Source: Vibrio sp. HA2012
GTDB lineage: Bacteria; Pseudomonadota; Gammaproteobacteria; Enterobacterales; Vibrionaceae
NCBI RefSeq assembly: GCF_002812955.1
Contig: NZ_PFXK01000001.1
Span: 496,001-560,000 of the forward strand
Reading direction: 5' to 3'
Length of the DNA: 64,000 bases
Part shown: piece after piece, positions 9,060 to 17,281 of the stretch
Layout of the letters: every line of letters starts with the position of its first letter
How positions within the stretch are numbered: position 1 is the stretch's first letter
Position numbers and translations under genes: made by a program
The notes under the pieces: model-generated
Seen by the model: only the letters and a program-made list of their open reading frames with translations
The model's database searches: none
What the model was told of the DNA's origin: nothing

Positions 9060-9396
9060 CTGCCAACTTCTTGTTTTTCATGACAACAGCCACCAGTACC
9101 GCTTTTAACCGATATCCACGTTGTTTCACAACGTGTTAATCAAAATAAAAAGAACCACAGTGACACGATGCGAAACAGTAAAAATAGAACTCTGTATTGT
9201 CTTTTTTATCAATTTTTATATTGAGCCTATGATACAAAACTGGCAGCAAAATGGAATCAAGATCACTCTACAAATTGTCAGCTTTTTGAACATGGTCAAC
9301 AAGATATTGCGTTACATTGCATAAAGTTTTGTTTCCGGTAAAAAATCTGTCCTAAACTAACCTTAGAACCATTATCTGGAATGAGAGGAAGCTTCT
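9060..9396. promoter_or_regulatory. Divergent intergenic region with a perfect 8-bp palindrome
   Basis: This region of 337 bp separates the leftward REC-CheC operon from the rightward kinase-like gene. At 9117-9135, 58 bp before the REC-CheC start, lies CACGTTGT-TTC-ACAACGTG, a perfect inverted repeat with a 3-base centre that could be an operator. Short frames in this region lack ribosome sites and look non-coding. Confidence 0.5.
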
Positions 9397-10290
9397 ATGT
9401 GGCAGGCGATTGCTCAGAATTTATCCGACATCTGTATGTTCGAATATGAAATCAAAGAGCGCACACGACTTAGTGGCGGTGATATCAACGAGTGCTACAT
9501 GGTCAGTGATGGTGAACAGCGTTACTTTGTTAAGGTAAATTCCCGTGAATTTTTCCCTAAATTTGAAGCTGAAGGTGAAGGGCTGAAAGAATTGAGAAAA
9601 ACCGACACTATTTTTGTTCCGGAACTAATCTCAATGGGACATACCAAGCACCACGCTTATATTATTCTCAACTATCTTGCCACCAAACCTCTTGATGAGC
9701 CGAAAAATAGCTACCTTTTCGGAACTCAACTGGCAAAACTTCATCAATGGGGAGAGCAGAAAGAATACGGATTCGATCAGGATAACTACATAGGACAAAC
9801 CCTGCAGCCTAACCGCTGGCATAAAAAATGGGGGCGTTTCTTTGCCGAACAGAGAATTGGCTGGCAACTACAGCTTCTGGATGAAAAAGGGATCAATTTT
9901 GGGTCAATTGACACCATTGTCGATATTGTTCAGGAAAGACTATCCAATCACACTCCCCGCCCTTCACTTCTGCATGGTGATCTGTGGCATGGTAATACCG
10001 CTAACTCTGCTTTTGGCCCTATCAGCTACGATCCTGCCTGCTACTGGGGTGACAGAGAATGTGATATAGCAATGACAGAATTATTCTCAGGCTTTCAACC
10101 TGAATTTTATCAGGGCTATGAAAGTATAGCCCCCATAGATGTGGGCTATCAGGAACGCAAAGAAATATATAATCTCTACCATATTCTGAATCACTGTAAC
10201 CTTTTTGGAGGACACTATCTCAGTGAAGCCGAACGGCGGATAAACCAGCTATTAAATGCTCCACAACAGGAAGAACTGCACTATAAATAA
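9397..10290 (+). CDS. Fructosamine-3-kinase family protein (YniA-like)
   Basis: The product is 297 residues with the aminoglycoside-phosphotransferase/fructosamine-kinase fold. Motifs visible are LSGGDINECYMV (nucleotide loop), YFVKVNSR (ATP-binding Lys), LLHGDLWHGN (catalytic loop) and YDPACYWGDRECDIAM (metal-binding Asp). Length and motif order match E. coli YniA. Family members phosphorylate ketoamines on glycated proteins for deglycation; the bacterial substrate is not settled. The ATG follows AGAGGAAG with good spacing. The gene ends about 200 bp before norM. Confidence 0.9.
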   Translation: MWQAIAQNLSDICMFEYEIKERTRLSGGDINECYMVSDGEQRYFVKVNSREFFPKFEAEGEGLKELRKTDTIFVPELISMGHTKHHAYIILNYLATKPLDEPKNSYLFGTQLAKLHQWGEQKEYGFDQDNYIGQTLQPNRWHKKWGRFFAEQRIGWQLQLLDEKGINFGSIDTIVDIVQERLSNHTPRPSLLHGDLWHGNTANSAFGPISYDPACYWGDRECDIAMTELFSGFQPEFYQGYESIAPIDVGYQERKEIYNLYHILNHCNLFGGHYLSEAERRINQLLNAPQQEELHYK

Positions 10291-10350
10291 TACGACGATA
10301 AATAAAATAGAAAATAGACCATTTTTATGGTGTTAAATTCTGCCTTTCAC

Positions 10351-10356
10351 TATAAT
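10351..10356 (+). promoter_or_regulatory. Consensus -10 hexamer upstream of norM
   Basis: A perfect TATAAT lies about 136 bp upstream of the likely GTG start of norM. No clear -35 hexamer is visible at 17 bp. If used, it would give an untranslated leader of roughly 130 nt, whose function I cannot identify. Confidence 0.35.
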
Positions 10357-10491
10357 GTCAGCCTGCGTGGTTACTACTTCCATTCGGGCTCGGTAGGTTC
10401 AGCTCTCACATAGGCATTATTCTCTGAGTCACTCTCCTCATTGACTAGTAAAACAATAAGGATGAGAGGAAGCGCTTTTCTGGAGAATCTT

Positions 10492-11862
10492 GTGCATCGT
10501 TACCAAACTGAAGCCTCTAAATTAATTAAACTGGCAACTCCTGTTCTAATCGCCTCTGTCGCTCAGACCGGTATGGGCTTTGTTGATACGATTATGGCCG
10601 GTGGAGTCAGTGCTACTGATATGGCCGCAGTTGCAGTTGCCGGCAGTATCTGGTTTCCGGCAATACTCTTTGGAATGGGATTGTTAATGGCTCTAATCCC
10701 TGTTGTTGCACAACTTAACGGCTCCGGACGCCCTGAAAAAATAGCTTTTGAAATACAGCAAGGGTTCGCTCTCGCTTTATTTCTGACTATCCCGATTGCT
10801 GCTGTTTTGTTTCAGACTCAGGTTATTCTGGGATTTATGCAAATAGAACCGGCAATGGCAGAAAAAACGATAGGCTATATGCATGCCATTATGTGGGCAA
10901 TACCGGCATTCCTCCTGTTTCAGGCTTTAAGAAGCTTTACTGATGGTATGGCTTTAACCAAACCGGCGATGATGGTCAGTTTTATTGGTCTGGCTGCAAA
11001 CATCCCTCTTAACTGGATTTTTGTCTATGGAAAACTGGGACTTCCGGCTTTAGGAGGTGTTGGCTGTGGTGTTGCTACCGCTATCGTATACTGGCTGATG
11101 TGCTTGTCTCTGTTCATGTATGTCATCATGTCTAAGCGCCTCAAATATGTCCGGTTATTTTCCTATTTTCACAAACCCAAATTAGCTGCACAGTTGCGTC
11201 TGTTCCGGTTAGGACTCCCCGTAGCTATGGCGCTGTTTTTTGAAGTTACCCTGTTCGCAGTCGTTGCACTGATGGTTGCACCTCTCGGCTCGGTCACCGT
11301 AGCCGCACATCAGGTGGCCATAAACTTTTCTTCACTGGTGTTTATGCTTCCTATGAGTATAGGGTCTGCAGCCAGTATCCGGGTTGGACAAAAACTGGGG
11401 GAACAAAGTACGGAAGGTGCACAAATTGCCTCCCGCATCAGCATTATTGTCTCTGTTATAAGCGCAATAGCTACCGGAATTCTTACCATACTGTTCAGAG
11501 AACCGATCACACACCTGTATACAGATAGCCCAGAGGTTGTAGTGCTTGCCACACAACTGTTACTGATAGCCGCGATTTATCAGATAACTGATGCTGTTCA
11601 GGTAACAGCAGCCGGTGCTCTCCGGGGCTATAAGGATATGAAATCAATTTTCATATGTACATTTATTGCCTACTGGCTGCTCGGGCTTCCGGCAGGTTAC
11701 CTTCTGGGACTGACAGATATCATAGTCCCTGCAATGGGTGTTCATGGTTTTTGGGTCGGGTTTATTGTCGGTTTAAGTTCAGCTGCCGTACTTCTGTTTG
11801 TTCGCCTGACATGGATGCACCGCCAGGAAAGTGCCATCCAGTTACAATTTGCATCACGGTAA
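10492..11862 (+). CDS. norM: MATE-family Na+-coupled multidrug efflux pump NorM
   Basis: The product is a 456-residue polytopic inner-membrane protein with twelve predicted helices. It begins MHRYQTEASKLIKLATPVLI and contains AQTGMGFVDTIMAGG, FGMGLLMALIPVVAQLNG, QALRSFTDGM, NIPLNWIFVYGK and AAGALRGYKDM, which match Vibrio NorM as I remember it. I chose the GTG at 10492 because GGAG lies 7 nt upstream and the N-terminus and length then match known NorM proteins. In-frame ATG (10462) and TTG (10441) codons lie upstream but lack proper ribosome sites. NorM exports cationic drugs and fluoroquinolones against Na+ or H+. Confidence 0.93.
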   Translation: MHRYQTEASKLIKLATPVLIASVAQTGMGFVDTIMAGGVSATDMAAVAVAGSIWFPAILFGMGLLMALIPVVAQLNGSGRPEKIAFEIQQGFALALFLTIPIAAVLFQTQVILGFMQIEPAMAEKTIGYMHAIMWAIPAFLLFQALRSFTDGMALTKPAMMVSFIGLAANIPLNWIFVYGKLGLPALGGVGCGVATAIVYWLMCLSLFMYVIMSKRLKYVRLFSYFHKPKLAAQLRLFRLGLPVAMALFFEVTLFAVVALMVAPLGSVTVAAHQVAINFSSLVFMLPMSIGSAASIRVGQKLGEQSTEGAQIASRISIIVSVISAIATGILTILFREPITHLYTDSPEVVVLATQLLLIAAIYQITDAVQVTAAGALRGYKDMKSIFICTFIAYWLLGLPAGYLLGLTDIIVPAMGVHGFWVGFIVGLSSAAVLLFVRLTWMHRQESAIQLQFASR

Positions 11863-12068
11863 TATCATTTTTAGCCATATAGATAATAATGAGCCAAAAT
11901 AGGAAATATAGCCGACCAACTCTCTTCATAAATTTATCGTTAAACAGCTAAATCATGAAACCGATCCATGTTCATAGAGTGTAATCGTTTTAAAATTCGA
12001 GTGTTTTTATTGTCTTATCCATCAGAAGAGTGTTTAATTCTCTTCTTTGACTAGTGAGCATTATTTTT

Positions 12069-13010
12069 ATGAGCCAAAGTCTTGCTGTAACTATCTCTGG
12101 CGTAAAAGGAACCAGTCATTTCAAGCTGACCAATAAGGCAGTACTACGCCTGAAAGTTATTTTTTCTGTTATGCTTTTTGTAATAGGACTTATTAGTACC
12201 GGTGTATTTTATCTTCTCGATGAACTTAAACTGACCAAGGAACAACAAGCATTACTTCAGCTTGAATCCATAGACCTATCAGAGCAACTGCAAAAATATC
12301 AACAACTGAAAGAAGAGCTCGAAGGCGATATTTCGGTAAAAGAAAATAAGCTTAAATCCGTCACAAACCGCCTTCAGGATATCGAAACCTTTCTCGGGGG
12401 AAACAACGAAAATCTGGATGTAGAGTCGCGTCTCGATATTGCGGCGATTAATACGGCTGTCCGCTTGGCTATTCTGACACAAATTCCTAATGGTTCTCCC
12501 GTTAAAGATGCTCGCATCTCATCTCCTTTCGGCATGAGAGTACACCCGGTGACAAAAAAGAAAACCATGCACCGCGGTCTGGATTACGCAGTTAACACCG
12601 GCACTCCTATTTACGCCCCGGCAGATAGCGTGGTGCAGATCGTCCGAAAAAGTAATCAGGGATCAGGGAATTTTCTAAGACTTTCGCACGCTTTTGGAAT
12701 CACGTCCTCATATTCACATCTAAAGTCTTTTAAAGTACATACCGGTCAGTTTATTAAGAAAGGAGAACTGGTCGCATATTCAGGCAATAGCGGTTTAACT
12801 TCCGGCCCACATCTTCATTATGAAATTCGCTTTGTCGGGAGAGCCTTAGATCCTCGTCCGTTTGTGGACTGGAATATCGACAATTTTGAATCCATTTTTA
12901 AAAATCAAAAGGGAATACAATGGGACTCTTTGGTGAAAAACGTAGAACGACAAGTAAGCACAGCTCTACAACTATCGTCTCTGAGGGAGCCTGCATCTCA
13001 GGTGAACTAA
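12069..13010 (+). CDS. M23-family peptidoglycan endopeptidase, membrane anchored
   Basis: The product is about 313 residues. One transmembrane segment (VIFSVMLFVIGLISTGVFYLL) is followed by a coiled coil (about 50-105, LQKYQQLKEELEGDISVKEN). The C-terminal M23 domain has the zinc motifs HRGLDYA and, near the end, GPHLHYEIRF. It hydrolyses peptidoglycan crosslinks in the periplasm. The ATG at 12069 is preferred; a GTG 15 nt earlier is also in frame. Its last 91 bp overlap the bactofilin gene in another frame, so the two are surely co-expressed. M23-bactofilin pairs control cell shape in Helicobacter and other bacteria, and a similar role is inferred here. Confidence 0.9.
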   Translation: MSQSLAVTISGVKGTSHFKLTNKAVLRLKVIFSVMLFVIGLISTGVFYLLDELKLTKEQQALLQLESIDLSEQLQKYQQLKEELEGDISVKENKLKSVTNRLQDIETFLGGNNENLDVESRLDIAAINTAVRLAILTQIPNGSPVKDARISSPFGMRVHPVTKKKTMHRGLDYAVNTGTPIYAPADSVVQIVRKSNQGSGNFLRLSHAFGITSSYSHLKSFKVHTGQFIKKGELVAYSGNSGLTSGPHLHYEIRFVGRALDPRPFVDWNIDNFESIFKNQKGIQWDSLVKNVERQVSTALQLSSLREPASQVN

Positions 13011-13363
13011 CCCTTGCAGGGAACATTCAGATCGACGGAAAAATAACCGGCACCATTTACACCAGTAAGATGGTTACTATCAGTCCTTCCGGTATCGTAG
13101 AGGGAAATATCTTTGCTGATAAAGCGATCATCAATGGTCTGTTCGAAGGTGAAGTTTATGCAAGAAATGTCGATGTATTATCCAGCGGTTGTCTGAAAGG
13201 TCAGGTAACATCAGCAGAACTGACCATAGAAAAAGGTGGCTCATTTCTGGGAACATCTAAAACAGTTTCCACTGAAGAAATTACAGAAAAAATCAGTATA
13301 GAACCACAGCAGAAACAAGAGCTTTCGATTGTAACTGATTCCTGCACACCAAAAACTGCATAA
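12920..13363 (+). CDS. Bactofilin (CcmA-like polymer-forming cytoskeletal protein)
   Basis: The product is 147 residues. The bactofilin beta-helix core runs from about residue 18 to 110 with repeated turns (STTIVSEGACISGELTLAGN, IQIDGKITGTIYTSKMVTI, GIVEGNIFADKAIINGLFEG). Short disordered tails flank it (MGLFGEKRRT at the front, a Lys/Glu/Gln-rich tail behind). Bactofilins polymerise without nucleotides into membrane-associated filaments that position cell-wall enzymes. The start lies inside the M23 gene, 91 bp before its stop, and the conserved MGLFG-type N-terminus supports the overlap as real. The likely partner is the upstream endopeptidase. Confidence 0.92.
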   Translation: MGLFGEKRRTTSKHSSTTIVSEGACISGELTLAGNIQIDGKITGTIYTSKMVTISPSGIVEGNIFADKAIINGLFEGEVYARNVDVLSSGCLKGQVTSAELTIEKGGSFLGTSKTVSTEEITEKISIEPQQKQELSIVTDSCTPKTA

Positions 13364-13405
13364 AAGCCGTAAACTATACCCATGCCAGAGCAGGTAATGG
13401 AGACA

Positions 13406-13434
13406 ATAAGCGCCCCTTTATAGGGGATGCTTAA
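13406..13434. terminator. Hairpin between bactofilin and DNA ligase genes
   Basis: A stem of TAAGC and CCCC paired with GGGG and GCTTA, with one internal mismatch and a TTTAT-type loop, lies between the convergent genes and overlaps the ligase stop codon. No clear T tract follows, so termination strength is doubtful. Confidence 0.4.
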
Positions 13435-14297
13435 TCTCGCCTGACTCTCAAAAATCGTGCAAACCGGGGTAACCCGTTTCCTGTATATCCATTAAACCGA
13501 TAAGTAATAATACTGCCTAACGGAGGCGGTGTATGACGAAGATCATCCGTAAGGCCTGAACCAATATAAAAGCGATGTCCATCATCAGTTACCACAAGAA
13601 CAGACCCCAACATGCCACTGAATTTTCCATTTCCAGGCTTATATCCGATAACCTGAGCATCTGCATCCTGATATTTTTTCAGTTTAACCAAATCATTACT
13701 ACGCCCGGTTCTGTATGGGCGATCAAATCGTCTGAGCATTATACCTTCCCCGCCCCTGTCGATTAACAAATCAAGAGATGCCAGTAATGTTACTTCGTCG
13801 GTAATAGTCTGTTGCTCTACACATTTCAGGTACACAGATCCAATCCCTTCAACAACCCGTTTCAGTTTCTTATAGCGAGTCAGATAAAAGCCCTCTTCAT
13901 CCGGTAAATCAAACGCCATAAAACGAATTTCTTTCCAACCATCAGTATCAGGCTTATGATCAAATACTGTTTTCTGAACCTGATTAAACGCTCCCCTTCC
14001 TGCCCATAACTCTCCTTCAACCGGGAATGCTGGCAGATTTCGGATAAACCACTCAGGAGCATAAATCCTTTTTCCCTTCCGGGTTAGCAAATATTCTCCC
14101 GTCCAGTATGCCCGAATTCCATCCAGTTTCTCACTCATCCAGTAATGTTCCAGTGATAATCCCTGCTGATAATTATTAGCCAGCATAACCATCGGAACCA
14201 TATCAGCCCGAGCATCATAAAGCGGATAGAACCCCGTCATTCCGGCCGCTATCAATGCAAATTGATAACCTGTATTTCCTGATAATTTGCAAAACAT
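13431..14297 (-). CDS. ATP-dependent DNA ligase with signal peptide (periplasmic LigA/Lig E type)
   Basis: The product is 288 residues. The adenylation motif is MSEKLDGIRAYW, with the nucleotidyl Lys at about 57. Further ligase motifs are GELWAGRGAF, FMAFDLPDEEG, GGEGIMLRR and DLVKLKKY, followed by a short OB fold. This is the minimal bacterial ATP-ligase architecture. I chose ATG 14297 because AAAAGGA lies 8 nt upstream; residues 1-32 then form a hydrophobic export signal ending ARAD. An upstream in-frame start adds 14 residues without a ribosome site. Family members seal nicks outside the cytoplasm, which has been linked to DNA uptake and biofilm DNA. The neighbourhood near norM recalls V. 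cholerae. Confidence 0.92.
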   Translation of the reverse strand: MFCKLSGNTGYQFALIAAGMTGFYPLYDARADMVPMVMLANNYQQGLSLEHYWMSEKLDGIRAYWTGEYLLTRKGKRIYAPEWFIRNLPAFPVEGELWAGRGAFNQVQKTVFDHKPDTDGWKEIRFMAFDLPDEEGFYLTRYKKLKRVVEGIGSVYLKCVEQQTITDEVTLLASLDLLIDRGGEGIMLRRFDRPYRTGRSNDLVKLKKYQDADAQVIGYKPGNGKFSGMLGSVLVVTDDGHRFYIGSGLTDDLRHTPPPLGSIITYRFNGYTGNGLPRFARFLRVRRD

Positions 14298-14493
14298 CTG
14301 TTTATTCCTTTTTACCTGAAACAGATTCAATACGAACACAGGCAGTATGTCCTATCCAGCCTTTCTGATTATTTTTTCGATTCATTCAATATGATTCACC
14401 TACGCCACTCAGTACAGATACACAAAAATTTGACTCTCAATCGATTTTCACTGATTCTCTGAAATTATTTTTAGCAAAATAACGGAAAGCCTA

Positions 14494-15147
14494 ATGATTA
14501 AAGCGGCAATATTTGATATGGACGGTCTATTAATTAACTCTGAACCATTATGGAATCAAGCTCAAACAGAAGTCCTCGGGGAATGTGGAATCACAGTCAC
14601 AGAAGCTGACGCCGAATACACTATTGGTATTCGCATTGACCATGTTATAGATTACTTCTATCAACGCACCCCATGGCAAGGAAGAAGCAAAGAAGATATC
14701 ATTACTGCCATTATCAACCGAGTTATGCAGCTAATTAGTGAGAAGCAGCCTATGATGCCAGGCGTTCTGGAGGCAATTGCCTTTTTCCGTTCACAGGGAC
14801 TGCTTCTGGGTATCGCTTCATCCTCTCCAATGGATGTAATTCTGAACGTACTGGAACGACTCGAACTGGAAGAATATTTTCAGGTTGTATGCTCAGCCGG
14901 AGAACTTGAACATCCAAAACCACACCCGGAAGTTTATATCAATGCTGCCAAAGCACTTGAAGTTGATGAGACAGAATGTCTTGCCATTGAGGATTCATTC
15001 TCGGGACTATTATCAGCAAAAGCAGCGCGAATGAAGACTATTGTTATCCCCGAAACTTCTGTAGCAGAAAAAGATCACTGGGCTCTTGCTGACATAAAGC
15101 TTAGCAGCCTTCTGGATATTAACCGCTCAGTTTTTGAAAATTTATAA
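14494..15147 (+). CDS. HAD-superfamily sugar-phosphate phosphatase (HxpB/YniC-like)
   Basis: The product is 217 residues of the beta-phosphoglucomutase-like HAD subfamily. The catalytic motif is IFDMDGLLINSEPLW (nucleophile D8, general acid D10). Motif II is GIASSSP, motif III includes KPHPEVYINAAK and motif IV is AIEDSFSGLLSAKAARM. Length and the DGLLINSEPLW string match YniC/HxpB, which removes phosphate from 2-deoxyglucose-6-phosphate and other hexose phosphates. The gene stands alone, divergent from the ligase gene and upstream of the tRNA. Confidence 0.88.
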   Translation: MIKAAIFDMDGLLINSEPLWNQAQTEVLGECGITVTEADAEYTIGIRIDHVIDYFYQRTPWQGRSKEDIITAIINRVMQLISEKQPMMPGVLEAIAFFRSQGLLLGIASSSPMDVILNVLERLELEEYFQVVCSAGELEHPKPHPEVYINAAKALEVDETECLAIEDSFSGLLSAKAARMKTIVIPETSVAEKDHWALADIKLSSLLDINRSVFENL

Positions 15148-15287
15148 CACGTCGCCAACAGAGCAATACCACCAAGACGAAAAAAGCACCAAAACGAACA
15201 AATTAAATGCAAACAGCTCACAATCAGCAAAAATCTGCTTGCACATCAGAAAATGAGCCGTTAATATCCACCTCGTTCTAAAGAAAT

Positions 15288-15364
15288 GCGTCCGTAGCTC
15301 AGTTGGTTAGAGCACCACCTTGACATGGTGGGGGTCGGTGATTCGAGTTCACTCGGACGCACCA
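15288..15364 (+). tRNA. tRNA-Val (anticodon GAC)
   Basis: The 77-nt cloverleaf includes an encoded CCA end. Acceptor GCGTCCG pairs with CGGACGC, and the D arm reads AGCTCAGTTGGTTAGAGC. The anticodon stem CCACC/GGTGG holds the loop TTGACAT, giving anticodon GAC for valine GUC/GUU codons. The T arm is GATTCGAGTTC-type. The accessory genes begin just downstream, so this tRNA is a likely former integration target. Confidence 0.97.
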
Positions 15365-15377
15365 TATTCTTAAAGAG

Positions 15378-15405
15378 AGAGACTGAATTTTCAGTCTCTT
15401 TTTTT
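15378..15405 (+). terminator. Rho-independent terminator of tRNA-Val
   Basis: A perfect 9-bp stem (AGAGACTGA with its complement) around a 4-base loop is followed by a run of T residues, 14 bases after the encoded CCA. Confidence 0.9.
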
Positions 15406-15528
15406 ATGCCTGTTGTTTATTATTACTCTTATATCAATATGTTAAAAGAACCCGTTAAATTCATATTTACATATCAATTCGTTCCTTTGCATGCAAGTTA
15501 CCGTATCACTTATTAGCATCTTAAGGGT

Positions 15529-15546
15529 GTGGTAAAAAAGTGGTAA
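15529..15546 (+). repeat. Paired GTGGTAA motifs, possible recombinase arm sites
   Basis: Two copies of GTGGTAA start at 15529 and 15540, separated by AAAA, about 165 bp after tRNA-Val. Such short direct repeats next to a tRNA 3' end recall arm-type binding sites of tyrosine integrases. No integrase gene and no repeat of the tRNA end were found in the window, so this is tentative. Confidence 0.25.
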
Positions 15547-15586
15547 TATACAGTAGTCTCCTAACGAACATAATTATTTATCTTAA

Positions 15587-15982
<396 letters not shown>

Positions 15983-16047
15983 TTATTGACGCCATAGTCG
16001 TTTGTTATGCATATCGTGCCACACCAGAGGTGTGTACAATTAATCTA

Positions 16048-16075
16048 TTGACCCGTCTATAAGGCTAGGGTTCAA
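16048..16075 (+). promoter_or_regulatory. Candidate MerR-type promoter/operator
   Basis: TTGACCC at 16048 and GGGTTCAA at 16068 form an imperfect inverted repeat. TTGACC also serves as a -35 hexamer, with a weak -10 about 19 bp downstream. Long-spacer promoters overlapped by a dyad are typical of MerR regulation, and the site lies just before a merR-like gene, so autoregulation is likely. Confidence 0.45.
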
Positions 16076-16106
16076 GATGCACATTCGGTCAAACAATGGA
16101 GCATAT

Positions 16107-16616
16107 ATGCTAACTGTCACCCAAATCGCAAAACTGTTCAGAGTTTCTCGTACAACTATTTTGTACTACGAAAAAGAAGAACTATTGATACCTGCTTATC
16201 GTTCTGAGAATGGATACCGTTGGTATGGTGAAAAAGAGATTAAACGCTTAGAAGCGATTACTTCCTATCGTTCGTACGGGCTGTCAATCTCCAGCATTCG
16301 CACATTATTAGACCGAAATGGAGAGTCTCAAACCCAAATATTGAAAGACCACTTCAATGAACTGGAAAGAGAAATCCAAAACCTACGAGCACAACAAAAA
16401 GCTGTAGTTGTATTGCTTCAAGAACCAAATCTATTAGAGGAAAATATTGTGAACAAAGAACGCTGGGTAGAAATCATGATTGCCGCTGGATTCACTGAAA
16501 CCGATATGGTCAAGTGGCATCAGAAGTTTGAAGAACTAGAACCTAATGAGCACCAGAAGTTCCTTGAGTCTTTAGGCATTTCTGGTGACGAAATCACTAA
16601 GATTCGAGCTCTATAA
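16107..16616 (+). CDS. MerR-family transcriptional regulator
   Basis: The product is 169 residues. The N-terminal winged helix begins MLTVTQIAKLFRVSRTTILY and continues YEKEELLIPAYRSENGYRWY. A dimerisation coiled coil spans about 80-110. The C-terminal 50 residues (WVEIMIAAGFTETDMVKWH) are a small unrecognised effector or protein-interaction region without clustered Cys, so metal sensing is unlikely. ATG 16107 has GGAG 5 nt upstream; an earlier in-frame ATG (16077) does not. The gene lies between an IS remnant and an attC-like site but points opposite to the attC reading direction. Its effector is unknown. Confidence 0.88.
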   Translation: MLTVTQIAKLFRVSRTTILYYEKEELLIPAYRSENGYRWYGEKEIKRLEAITSYRSYGLSISSIRTLLDRNGESQTQILKDHFNELEREIQNLRAQQKAVVVLLQEPNLLEENIVNKERWVEIMIAAGFTETDMVKWHQKFEELEPNEHQKFLESLGISGDEITKIRAL

Positions 16617-16651
16617 TGTGAAAATAGACTCAAGGAAGAGGCTATTATGCA

Positions 16652-16767
16652 TAGCGCCCAACTAAAGGGCAAAAACCAATCCATTCACTCAACCGAACCA
16701 GCCGGAACCCCAGAAACAAACCGAACCAAAAGTGGCACGTGTTTTTATCCCGTTGAGCCGTTTGTTA
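16652..16767 (-). other. attC-like integron recombination site
   Basis: Read on the minus strand the 116-bp element starts TAACAAACGGCTCAAC and ends GTTGGGCGCTA. GCTCAAC near the 5' end can pair with GTTGGGC near the 3' end, and GGGATAAAAAC partly with the GGTTTTTGCCC segment. Size, arms and the TAACAAACG start match Vibrio attC repeats. The 3' core reads GCTATGC where an active site should have GTTATGC or similar (GTTRRRY), so one crossover base is altered. It directly follows the stop of the DUF3024 pseudogene, as an attC should follow its cassette gene. Confidence 0.7.
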
Positions 16768-16781
16768 TGTACGGACTAAAG

Positions 16782-17136
16782 CTAACCCCAAAAATACCCG
16801 AATTCATCGGTATCAATCACGCCAATAAACTGCTCTAGTGTTTTTACTGTTGAATCAGGTTCATAACTGTGCCACTTTAAATCCGCTCTCATCCAATAGA
16901 TTTTCCAATTATTCTTTGTTCTGACATAAGTCGCTTTTGCTATCGGGTTTTCGTGAATAATCGATGAATCTCTCCAATTTGGCCGCACTTCAAAGATTTC
17001 GAGACTTTGACCAGAAATCCGATAGCTGATATCAAGCTTATCCCTTATCCCTTATCCGGGGTTCAGGACGACGTGTTTCTATATACGAACCAACAATTTT
17101 CTCATAGAGTTTTTGTTCAAATTCAGAAAATGTCAT
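16782..17136 (-). pseudogene. DUF3024 gene, frameshifted by a 7-bp tandem duplication
   Basis: The minus strand encodes MTFSEFEQKLYEKIVGSYIE onward for 31 residues. It then hits a shift inside three tandem copies of GGATAAG (about 17037-17057), and resumes in another frame as LDISYRISGQSLEIFEVRPN through to FGYFWG. Removing one 7-bp copy restores one frame of 115 residues with no stop. DUF3024 proteins are frequent small cargo in Vibrio integrons; their function is unknown. An attC-like site starts 15 bp after the stop, marking this as a gene cassette. The 3' two-thirds could in principle be made from an internal start. Confidence 0.85.
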
Positions 17137-17153
17137 AACCATCCTGATCTTAA

Positions 17154-17207
17154 CTAATTTAAGCCACTTACCAAATTATTAAGAGGCAAGTACATAACGA
17201 ATGCCAT
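17154..17207 (-). CDS. Possible 17-residue leader peptide before DUF3024
   Basis: A minus-strand ATG at 17207 with a strong purine-rich ribosome site (GGGAGGGAGA, 4 nt away) opens a 17-codon frame, MAFVMYLPLNNLVSGLN. The stop lies 17 bp before the DUF3024 start. Integron cassettes often carry short leader frames that bring ribosomes to the cargo. There is no homology evidence. Confidence 0.3.
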   Translation of the reverse strand: MAFVMYLPLNNLVSGLN

Positions 17208-17281
17208 GGATTCTCCCTCCCGAGGATCTGCCACACTTACGTGGTACTTATTAGCACTGGAGGCTCCATGTCTGATTATTC

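Noticed and set aside
9121..9324. A 67-codon plus-strand frame in the intergenic region.
   Set aside because: No ribosome site, unlike-coding composition and overlap with the palindrome; treated as non-coding.
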